The notes under the pieces were generated by a model that did not search any database, had not been told where the DNA came from, and was given only the letters and a program-made list of their open reading frames with translations. The position numbers and the translations under genes were made by a program. Of a DNA stretch of 20,201 nt, positions 13,253-19,156 are shown one piece after another. Source of the DNA: a virus; IMG/VR virus record IMGVR_UViG_3300042475_002290, positions 1 to 20,201 of that record, one strand, 5' to 3'. Numbering within the stretch: position 1 is the first letter of the stretch; every line of letters starts with the position of its first letter.

Positions 13253-14236
13253 ATGATTTCTACAAAAAACTTAATATGTGATTTAGCTGATGTTCCAAGA
13301 GAATGGGCATTTGAACACTATCTAAACCTTACAGAAAAACTTACAGGCCAAGATATTAAAATGAAGTCAGTGTTTAATACACGGGAGAAGACACCTTCTA
13401 TGTGTATTTATATTGACAGAAATAATATCTACAAGTTTAAAGATTTTTCTTCAGGTATTGGTGGTGATGCAATAAGCCTTGTCCAAAATCTATTTAATTT
13501 ATCTACTAGAGGTTCCGCAAGTTATAAGATAATTGAAGACTATAACCAGTATGTTTTAACTAATGGTTGTAACACAATAAGGTCTTATAAACAGCACAGT
13601 AAATTTAAGGTTACTGATTATGAGATGCGGCACTGGAATACTCTTGATCAAAAATATTGGATGGGATTTCACATTGGTTCTAGATTATTATCTAGATATA
13701 ATGTTGTTCCATTAGAATATTATATAATGACAAAGACAGATGAAAATGATGTTGTGTCAAGTATAACTATCAAGGGTAATTATATCTATGGGTATTTTAG
13801 AGAAGACGGGACACTCTATAAAATCTATCAGCCAAAGGTTAAAGAAAGTAAATTTATCAAGGTAAGAGATTATATACAAGGTACAGAACAATTAGTATTT
13901 GATAAACCTTATTTGATTATAACATCTTCCCTTAAAGATTTGATGGCATATCAGAAACTAAAGATTAGTAATTCAGAAGCAATTGCACCAGACAGTGAGA
14001 ATACTATGATACCAGAGAACATAATGAGTAACATTAGTCCTAAGTATCAGAAAGTATGTGTGTTGTTTGATAATGATGAGGCTGGTATAAAAGCTGCTGA
14101 GAAATATAAATCTAAATATGGTTTTAATTATGTTATTCTTGATCTTGAGAAAGATTTATCAGATGCTATTAAAGTACATGGTATAGATAAAGTGAGAGAC
14201 AATCTCTTACCATTACTAAAAAATGCAATACTATGA
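13253..14236 (+). CDS. DnaG-type primase with Toprim domain
   Basis: A 327-residue primase-like protein. Residues ~39-80 follow the DnaG zinc-finger domain layout (SVFNTREKTPS..., IYKFKDFSSGIGGDAISLVQ), but the zinc-binding Cys/His positions are not cysteine, so the fold seems to be kept without metal. The Toprim domain follows: strand and loop LIITSSLKD (221-229), where the usual catalytic Glu-Gly is Ser-Ser, and VLFDNDEAG (270-278) with the DxD metal site. It should lay down RNA primers with the DnaB-like helicase, although the missing Glu leaves activity uncertain. It starts after the hairpin and overlaps the nuclease gene (ATGA, 14233-14236). Confidence 0.85.
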   Translation: MISTKNLICDLADVPREWAFEHYLNLTEKLTGQDIKMKSVFNTREKTPSMCIYIDRNNIYKFKDFSSGIGGDAISLVQNLFNLSTRGSASYKIIEDYNQYVLTNGCNTIRSYKQHSKFKVTDYEMRHWNTLDQKYWMGFHIGSRLLSRYNVVPLEYYIMTKTDENDVVSSITIKGNYIYGYFREDGTLYKIYQPKVKESKFIKVRDYIQGTEQLVFDKPYLIITSSLKDLMAYQKLKISNSEAIAPDSENTMIPENIMSNISPKYQKVCVLFDNDEAGIKAAEKYKSKYGFNYVILDLEKDLSDAIKVHGIDKVRDNLLPLLKNAIL

Positions 14237-14661
14237 GTAAATGGTCATACCAAGGACAAGACTTTGAAAGCTCCATGATTCCAGAAGGAGCAGAGGGTTT
14301 TGTGTATGAGATGCAGGCTATAATAGACGGTAAACTTGTAAGGTATATTGGAAAGAAGAACTTTTATTCTGTAACAAAGAAGAGATTTGGCAAGAAAGCC
14401 TTGTCTTCTATGCAGGATAAGAGAGCTAAGAAATATACTATACAAAAGAAACTTACCTATCTAGACTATTATAGTAGCAATGCTGTGCTGAAAGATGCAC
14501 ATAAAGCCGGGATAGAAATTAGAAGATACATGCTCAAGATATGTTTCTCTAAAATGGAACTTACTTATTATGAGACTAAGTTTCAGTTTGTTAGAGGTGT
14601 ATTAGAGAGTGATGAATTCTTAAATGGAAATATCCTGGGTAGGTTTTACAAATTTAAATAA
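14233..14661 (+). CDS. GIY-YIG nuclease-like protein
   Basis: A 142-residue protein with a GIY-YIG-type core: GFVYEM (22-27) as the GIY strand, VRYIGKKNF (36-44) as the YIG strand, basic residues near RFGKKAL (51-57), and Glu114 in TYYETKFQF as the likely metal-binding glutamate. It ends FLNGNILGRFYKF, with an asparagine segment typical of the family end. It resembles the SegE-like putative endonucleases frequent in phages. Unlike true homing Seg proteins it has no obvious extra DNA-binding domain, and its coupling to the primase gene suggests a stable phage function such as DNA processing. A homing role cannot be excluded. Confidence 0.78.
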   Translation: MSKWSYQGQDFESSMIPEGAEGFVYEMQAIIDGKLVRYIGKKNFYSVTKKRFGKKALSSMQDKRAKKYTIQKKLTYLDYYSSNAVLKDAHKAGIEIRRYMLKICFSKMELTYYETKFQFVRGVLESDEFLNGNILGRFYKFK

Positions 14662-14663
14662 TT

Positions 14664-14927
14664 ATGAGAACATTTTATGACTATAGGCATTTGGAACAAT
14701 CAGATGCTAAAAAATATCCTATAGAGGGTAGAGTAATATTAAAAAGTAAAAAGTATTGGTTGTGTTGGATTCATAAAGATGAACATTGGCTAGAAACACA
14801 AAAGTTAAATAAAGGATTTATTGTAGCTCCTAGAACTATTTACTTATATAATATTTATATTGCTGCTTCTTTTTGGGATGCTTTAAAGTACTTTATAAAA
14901 GTAAGTTTTAAGAAAAAAACAAAATAA
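14664..14927 (+). CDS. Small basic hypothetical protein with a hydrophobic helix
   Basis: An 87-residue basic protein (MRTFYDYRHLEQSDAKKYPIEG...), rich in Trp and Tyr. Residues 11-50 look beta-like (EGRVILKSKKYWLCWIHKD). Residues ~58-80 (TIYLYNIYIAASFWDALKYFIKVSF) form a hydrophobic stretch that could be membrane-associated, followed by KKKTK. Not recognised. It starts 2 bp after the nuclease gene. Confidence 0.55.
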   Translation: MRTFYDYRHLEQSDAKKYPIEGRVILKSKKYWLCWIHKDEHWLETQKLNKGFIVAPRTIYLYNIYIAASFWDALKYFIKVSFKKKTK

Positions 14928-14928
14928 T

Positions 14929-15324
14929 ATGACAGAACAAGAATTAACACAAACCTTGATCCAGTTAGCGGATCTGGGGGTTACTGGTATTAGAATAAAT
15001 TATGAAGGTGGAGGAGATAGTGGTTGTATAGAAGATATGAGGTATACAGATAAAGAGGGTGTTTCACTTGAAGAAGTTCAAAGTTTACCTTGGGATTCTA
15101 AGAATCTAAAAGAACTAAATAATGAACTTGCAATAAATATAGAAAACTTTGCAACAGATAAAATTCTTGATGATATTGAGGATTGGTGGAATAATGAGGG
15201 TGGTAGTGGTACAATGTCTATATTAGTTCCTTCCGGGGAATATTATGTAGAAAATAACATCAGAAAAATTGATTATGATGAGTTTATACATGAAGGTAAT
15301 TTATTTAGAAAAACAGAAGACTAA
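14929..15324 (+). CDS. Conserved acidic hypothetical protein
   Basis: A 131-residue acidic protein. The segment DDIEDWWNNEGGSGTMSILVPSGEYYV (residues ~82-108) is its most characteristic part: an 'E.WW.N.GG.GT' loop followed by a strand. I recall similar proteins (perhaps DUF6878) in bacteria and phages, but the family label is not certain. The N-terminus, TEQELTQTLIQLADLGVTGIRINYEGGGDSG, has a helix and a strand. It shares its first 19 bases with the gene at 6436. Its stop shares a base with the next start (15324). Confidence 0.62.
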   Translation: MTEQELTQTLIQLADLGVTGIRINYEGGGDSGCIEDMRYTDKEGVSLEEVQSLPWDSKNLKELNNELAINIENFATDKILDDIEDWWNNEGGSGTMSILVPSGEYYVENNIRKIDYDEFIHEGNLFRKTED

Positions 15325-15665
15325 TGTCACATCCTTGGCAACATGCAAAATCTTCTGCTAGAAAGTGGGGAGGTTTTCCAATTGATTACATAGAGATTCA
15401 TAACTGGTTTGATGAAACTAAGGCTTGGATAGGACACAGTAAACATAGAATGTTCAGACACCACAGTGAAGGAATATTTGAATGTGAGAAAAAGTTTGGA
15501 ACAAGTTTTGAAAATTCAGAAGGTAAAACTGTATACACAAGATATGTTGGTGAGCAACATGTAAAGGAAGATTGCAATGGATATATTCCAAGTGCTAAGG
15601 AGTGGGTTGATAATATAAATACACCTACAGAGTGGATGATTAAAACTTTAAAAATTGAAGACTGA
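15324..15665 (+). CDS. DUF6915-like conserved protein
   Basis: A 113-residue protein strongly resembling a conserved family of about this length (I believe DUF6915). It has HPWQHAKSSARKWGG at the start, then the IHNWFDETKAWIGHSKHRMFRHHSEGIFECEKKFG core, then YVGEQHVKEDCNGYIPSAKEWV. The many invariant His residues (HxWxDETKA, KHRxxRHHxxGIF, GEQHVxED) suggest a metal site and possibly an enzyme, though no activity is known to me. It overlaps the neighbours at both ends by one base, so it belongs to a tightly packed unit. Confidence 0.75.
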   Translation: MSHPWQHAKSSARKWGGFPIDYIEIHNWFDETKAWIGHSKHRMFRHHSEGIFECEKKFGTSFENSEGKTVYTRYVGEQHVKEDCNGYIPSAKEWVDNINTPTEWMIKTLKIED

Positions 15666-16090
15666 TGATTTTAACAAAAGATGAAGTAAGGAATCTGATT
15701 GGAATGCTAAGATCTCCAGACAAAGACAATAGACTTGTAGCTTTTAAGATAATAGAAGATCTAAATCTTAAAGAATATGTTGGAGAGATAATGGTAATGT
15801 ATAAATATGGTGAGTATAACTTGAGTAGTTGGGAACAAGACTGTAAACCTGCACATGAGTTTATAGTAGAGAGAATTGAGAAGTTCAATGGATATTGGGA
15901 AAGTAAACTAATCTCCGGAGAAATACTTGCACTAATGACAGCAAATAAATCTAGTAAACAATCAATAGAATTATTCTTAGAATATTTTATTAGAGACATG
16001 ACTAAGATATTAGATGCTATGGGGTATCCCACGGATAAATTTGAGTTAGATATAAAACTAAAACAAGATGGACAAACAACAGAGTCTTAG
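15665..16090 (+). CDS. Helical hypothetical protein sharing a motif with the 5858 gene
   Basis: A 141-residue protein of unknown function. Residues 3-33, which include DEVRNLIGMLRSPDKDN, match residues 121-151 of the protein at 5858-6439 (15 of 31 identical). The unit begins with a helix, has an acidic 'SxDxDN' turn and ends in a second helix, as in HEAT-like repeats. The remainder (VGEIMVMYKYGEYNLSSWEQD, FIVERIEKFNGYWESKLISGEILALMT) is helical. The 3' end overlaps the VWA gene by 23 bp. Confidence 0.62.
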   Translation: MILTKDEVRNLIGMLRSPDKDNRLVAFKIIEDLNLKEYVGEIMVMYKYGEYNLSSWEQDCKPAHEFIVERIEKFNGYWESKLISGEILALMTANKSSKQSIELFLEYFIRDMTKILDAMGYPTDKFELDIKLKQDGQTTES

Positions 16091-17246
16091 TAAAATTAGT
16101 AAAGAGCTGATGTTGAAAGAGCCCTATTATGGGTTCTTTCTCATTATGCTCAATAAAGTATGGAGAAAAGATCTTCCTACTGCAGGTGTTAGTAAGAATG
16201 GTATCAACTTTCAGTTGGCTATCAATGAAGAATTCTGGACAGGCCTCAGTGAGATGCATCAAATGGGATTACTAAAGCATGAATTACTTCATATAGCTTT
16301 TGGTCATCTGACAAGTTTTAAGTCTTTTAAGAATCATAGACTTGCAAACATAGCAATGGACATGGAAATCAACCAGTATATAGATAAAGACTGGTTGCCC
16401 AAGGGTGGAATAGATATAGATGACTATGAAGATTTAGATCTTGATAGGAAAGCTGGTTGTAGATATTACTATGACAAGCTGAATCAGTTTCAAGAAGAGA
16501 AGGATAAGAATGGTAGTTGTGGTAATGAGGATATGGATAAGTTACTTGATCAAGTAGCTAATGGAGAAGGACCAGACCACAGTACATGGGGAGAGTTTGA
16601 AGATCTTAGTGAAGCTGAGCAAAAGTTAATAGAGAAACAATTACAGAAAGTTTTATCTGATGCTAAAGAACAAACTGTTAAAAAGCGCGGGAATGTTCCA
16701 GGTGAGATAGAAGGAGTAATTGTTATTGAACAAATAGTAGCACCTAAGTTTGACTGGCGTGGATATATTAGAAGATTTACTGGAGTTAGTACAAAGGTAT
16801 TTACTAAGAAAATCCGTAGAAAAGAAAACAGAAGGTATGAAGAGAATCCAGGTCTGAAGATTAAAATGAGACAACACATGTTGTTAGCTATTGATACTTC
16901 AGGTTCTGTGAGTAATAATGAGCTACAAGAATTCATGGGTGAGATTCACCATATTTACAAAGCAGGTGTAGATGTAACTATAATGCAGTGTGATACTAGC
17001 ATTAGGTCTATTGAAGCCTACAAAGGTAAGAATGAAATAAATGTAGTAGGAAGAGGAGGAACAGAGTTTGATCCTGTCTTGGATTATTATAATGCTAACC
17101 AAAAGAAATATACTAGCCTGGTGTATTTTACTGACGGTGAGTGTTATACATCTGTAGTACCAAAAGGTAATGTCCTTTGGGTATTGTCAGAAAGATCAAG
17201 TATGAATGAAAGTTTACCAGGTAGAGTTATTAAATTAGAATTATAA
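16068..17246 (+). CDS. VWA-domain protein with metallopeptidase-like N-terminus
   Basis: A 392-residue protein with two parts. Residues ~1-215 resemble the metallopeptidase-like domain of DUF2201-type proteins, with HELLHIAFGH (71-80) giving an HExxH zinc motif plus a further His80. Residues ~268-392 are a VWA-like domain: MIDAS motif DTSGS (276-280), a GGTEF threonine (332) and YFTDGE (353-358). The middle is charged and contains a basic hinge (KKIRRKENRRYEEN). Proteins of this layout are paired with MoxR-type AAA+ ATPases in bacteria and phages, as here with the next gene. The pair is expected to work as a chaperone or remodelling system; the target is unknown. It starts inside the preceding gene. 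Confidence 0.88.
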   Translation: MDKQQSLSKISKELMLKEPYYGFFLIMLNKVWRKDLPTAGVSKNGINFQLAINEEFWTGLSEMHQMGLLKHELLHIAFGHLTSFKSFKNHRLANIAMDMEINQYIDKDWLPKGGIDIDDYEDLDLDRKAGCRYYYDKLNQFQEEKDKNGSCGNEDMDKLLDQVANGEGPDHSTWGEFEDLSEAEQKLIEKQLQKVLSDAKEQTVKKRGNVPGEIEGVIVIEQIVAPKFDWRGYIRRFTGVSTKVFTKKIRRKENRRYEENPGLKIKMRQHMLLAIDTSGSVSNNELQEFMGEIHHIYKAGVDVTIMQCDTSIRSIEAYKGKNEINVVGRGGTEFDPVLDYYNANQKKYTSLVYFTDGECYTSVVPKGNVLWVLSERSSMNESLPGRVIKLEL

Positions 17247-17251
17247 AAATT

Positions 17252-18421
17252 ATGAACACAGTACAATTAAACGTAGAAGAGTTAAAAGGATTTATCCGTC
17301 ACATGGTTAAGAATAACCAGCATATTCAAGCTGAAGGCAAAGTGCCTGTTGCAATTAACATAGAGGGTGATGCCGGTCTTGGTAAGACTTCTGCTATTAT
17401 GCAGTTGGGTAAAGAACTTGGTATGGATGTAGTAAAATTGAATCTATCTCAGATAGAGGAGCTAGGTGACCTTGTTGGTTTTCCTGTGAAAGAATTTTTA
17501 GTGCAAAATGCAGAAGGTAAACAAAGATGGATAACTGAAGCTCAGGTTCCAGCAGCCATGAATGCTAAGTATACTGTTGTAGATAAGAGAATGGCTCATG
17601 CTGCTCCTGAGTGGATTCAAGGTAAAGGTGAAGGTGGCTTCTTGGTATTGGATGATTATACTCGTGCAGACCATAGATTTATGCAAGCTACTATGGAGAT
17701 CTTAGATAGACAAGAATATGTTTCTTGGAAGCTACCTAAGAACTGGCATGTTATCTTGACCACTAATCCAGACAATGGTGACTATAATGTTACTAGCTTA
17801 GATGTTGCTCAGAAGACTAGATTTATTTCTGTGGAGATGAAGTATGATTCTGATGTATGGGCTAAGTGGGCAGAGAAAGCAGGGATAGATGGTAGATGTA
17901 TTAACTTTATGTTGATGCATCCTGAGCTTGTAACTCAAAGAGTTAATCCAAGGTCTATTACTACATTCTTTAATGCTATTAGTTCTATTCCTAAGTTTGA
18001 AGATGATCTACCTCTAATCCAAATGATTGGTGAAGGTTCTGTAGGAGCAGACTTTAGTTCTATGTTTACTATGTTTATCAATAATAAACTAGATAAGTTA
18101 ATTTCTCCTGAAGATATCTTGACTAAAGATAAAGATTATGTAATGGGAGCTCTGACAAATGCAGTTGGTAAAGGTGATGATTTTAGAGCAGATATCTCTA
18201 GTATTATTGCAACACGGGTAATTAACTATTCACTTGTTCAAGCTGATAAAGGTGCAATTGCTCCAACAGTAATTGACAGACTAGCAATTCTTACTACTGA
18301 ATGTGATGCATTTACAAATGACCTTAGATATTATATGGTCAAAGAGATAGTAAATGGAAACAAAGTTAAGTTTGCTGCTCTTATGAGAAACAATAATGTA
18401 GTCAAAATGGCAATACAGTAA
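17252..18421 (+). CDS. MoxR-type AAA+ ATPase
   Basis: A 389-residue AAA+ ATPase, 5 bp after its VWA partner. Walker A GDAGLGKT is at 39-46, Walker B FLVLDD at 130-135, sensor 1 ILTTNPDNGD at 168-177, and a conserved arginine near 190 (AQKTRF). A helical lid domain follows. The MoxR family drives maturation or disassembly of protein complexes together with VWA proteins. The final ten residues NNNVVKMAIQ are nearly identical to the last ten of the downstream HNH endonuclease, showing that the 3' end of this gene was copied or replaced when that gene arrived. Targeting by a mobile nuclease suggests the gene is conserved across related phages. Confidence 0.9.
   Translation: MNTVQLNVEELKGFIRHMVKNNQHIQAEGKVPVAINIEGDAGLGKTSAIMQLGKELGMDVVKLNLSQIEELGDLVGFPVKEFLVQNAEGKQRWITEAQVPAAMNAKYTVVDKRMAHAAPEWIQGKGEGGFLVLDDYTRADHRFMQATMEILDRQEYVSWKLPKNWHVILTTNPDNGDYNVTSLDVAQKTRFISVEMKYDSDVWAKWAEKAGIDGRCINFMLMHPELVTQRVNPRSITTFFNAISSIPKFEDDLPLIQMIGEGSVGADFSSMFTMFINNKLDKLISPEDILTKDKDYVMGALTNAVGKGDDFRADISSIIATRVINYSLVQADKGAIAPTVIDRLAILTTECDAFTNDLRYYMVKEIVNGNKVKFAALMRNNNVVKMAIQ
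18389..18421 (+). repeat. Upstream copy of the MoxR 3'-end repeat
   Basis: The last 11 codons of the MoxR gene (NNNVVKMAIQ plus stop). It matches 19025-19057 at 25 of 33 bases. Six differences are synonymous third-base changes and one codon (AAT to ACG) changes Asn to Thr. The two copies are exactly 636 bp, or 212 codons, apart. Confidence 0.9.
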
Positions 18422-18439
18422 ATAATATTTATATTATAA

Positions 18440-18484
18440 ATGGTAACAAAATTAATTGTATATTTACAACAAAAAGTTACCATG
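18440..18484 (+). promoter_or_regulatory. Hairpin enclosing the HNH start codon
   Basis: A perfect 8-bp inverted repeat, ATGGTAAC (18440-18447) with GTTACCAT (18476-18483), has a 28-base loop. The 3' arm contains the first two bases of the chosen HNH start ATG (18482-18484), so in a read-through transcript the start would be paired. The loop holds TATATTTA (18459-18466), one mismatch from the Bacteroidota -7 element TAnnTTTG. A transcript starting there would lack the 5' arm. This is a reading of the sequence; no promoter is proven. Confidence 0.55.
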
Positions 18485-19057
18485 GAAAATATTAAGTGTA
18501 CAAGATGTAAGTTGGAAAAGAATATATCTGAGTTTTATAAGTCAAAGAGACATAAGCTCGGATATATTCCAACTTGTAAGGAATGTGAATCTATTAGACA
18601 TTCCTCTAATTATAAACCAAGTGCAAGACAGAAAAAATATGAAGATAACAAAGAGAAATATCTTTTGAGTGTAAAAAGGTATGCTGAAAAAAACAAGGAC
18701 AAAATAAAACAGCAACAAAGGAATTATTATTTAAATAATAAACTAAGATTTCTTGAAGCTGGTTGGAAGAAAAAAGGTATTTTAAATAAGGATTTAGAGT
18801 TTTTTAGAAAAAAAGATTTTGATGAACTATTTGAAAAAGCGGGTATGGTTTGTCAAATATGTGGAGAATCAGTTATTAAACATAAAAAAGGATTTGTTGT
18901 TGATCACTGTCATGCAACGGGTATTGCAAGGGGAATATTATGCGCACATTGTAATGTAGCACTTGGTAGTTTTAAAGATAATATAGAAATTATAAAAAAT
19001 GCTATTAATTATCTGGATATGCAGAATACGAATGTGGTGAAGATGGCTATCCAGTAA
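18482..19057 (+). CDS. HNH endonuclease, endonuclease VII type, probable homing endonuclease
   Basis: A 191-residue free-standing HNH nuclease. The N-terminal zinc ribbon has Cys6, Cys9, Cys32 and Cys35 (CTRC ... CKEC). A lysine-rich helical linker follows (NKEKYLLSVKRYAEKNKDKIKQQQ). The C-terminal endonuclease VII domain has VCQIC (123-127), VVDHCHATGIARG (139-149) with the catalytic DHCH, and LCAHCN (153-158). Its last ten residues (NTNVVKMAIQ) duplicate the end of the MoxR protein upstream. I chose 18482 over the in-frame ATG at 18440 because related proteins start just before the first zinc Cys pair and the longer form begins in a hairpin arm. It lies between the MoxR gene and a terminator-like hairpin and probably spreads by homing into the MoxR gene. 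Confidence 0.88.
   Translation: MENIKCTRCKLEKNISEFYKSKRHKLGYIPTCKECESIRHSSNYKPSARQKKYEDNKEKYLLSVKRYAEKNKDKIKQQQRNYYLNNKLRFLEAGWKKKGILNKDLEFFRKKDFDELFEKAGMVCQICGESVIKHKKGFVVDHCHATGIARGILCAHCNVALGSFKDNIEIIKNAINYLDMQNTNVVKMAIQ
19025..19057 (+). repeat. Downstream copy of the MoxR 3'-end repeat (end of HNH gene)
   Basis: The last 11 codons of the HNH gene (NTNVVKMAIQ plus stop), the partner of 18389-18421. It directly precedes the hairpin at 19061, which would naturally end the MoxR operon. This suggests that the downstream copy is the original 3' end and the upstream copy is the replacement, though the reverse is possible. Confidence 0.9.
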
Positions 19058-19060
19058 AAC

Positions 19061-19083
19061 AAAGGTGGGGATTCACCCCCTTT
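19061..19083 (+). terminator. Terminator-like hairpin after the HNH gene
   Basis: AAAGG (19061-19065), a bulged T, then GGG pair with CCC CCTTT (19076-19083), about 8 bp with a short loop (GATTCA). It starts 3 bases after the HNH stop codon. No run of T follows beyond the TTT in the stem, so efficiency is uncertain. The position fits an operon end. Confidence 0.5.
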
Positions 19084-19110
19084 AAACAAACATTTAACTA
19101 ATAAAAAACT

Positions 19111-19143
19111 AAGATGGGGGAAGGTAATACTTCCCCTAATCTT
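19111..19143 (+). promoter_or_regulatory. GC-clamped hairpin before the 19157 gene
   Basis: A perfect 7-bp stem, GGGGAAG (19117-19123) with CTTCCCC (19130-19136), loop GTAATA, is extended across a small internal loop by AAGAT (19111-19115) with ATCTT (19139-19143). It ends 13 bases before the next ATG and has no U tract. It may be a second terminator in tandem with 19061-19083, or the 5' leader of the following gene. The rest of the 99-bp gap is plain A/T-rich sequence. Confidence 0.55.
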
Positions 19144-19156
19144 TATAAATTAAACT

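Noticed and set aside
16550-16936. Antisense ORF of 128 codons opposite the VWA gene
   Set aside because: It is a mirror of a well-supported domain-bearing gene, with composition rich in Ser, Leu, Phe and Cys as expected for antisense of this codon use.
18440-18481. Start of the HNH gene at the upstream ATG 18440
   Set aside because: It adds 14 unremarkable residues and starts in the hairpin arm; the ATG at 18482 directly precedes the zinc-ribbon motif.
18389-19057. Group I intron or intein explanation for the repeated MoxR end
   Set aside because: The MoxR gene is complete with its own stop before the HNH gene, the HNH protein has no splicing blocks, and I could not find intron core elements by eye. 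A spliced form giving the same C-terminus cannot be fully excluded without structure prediction.
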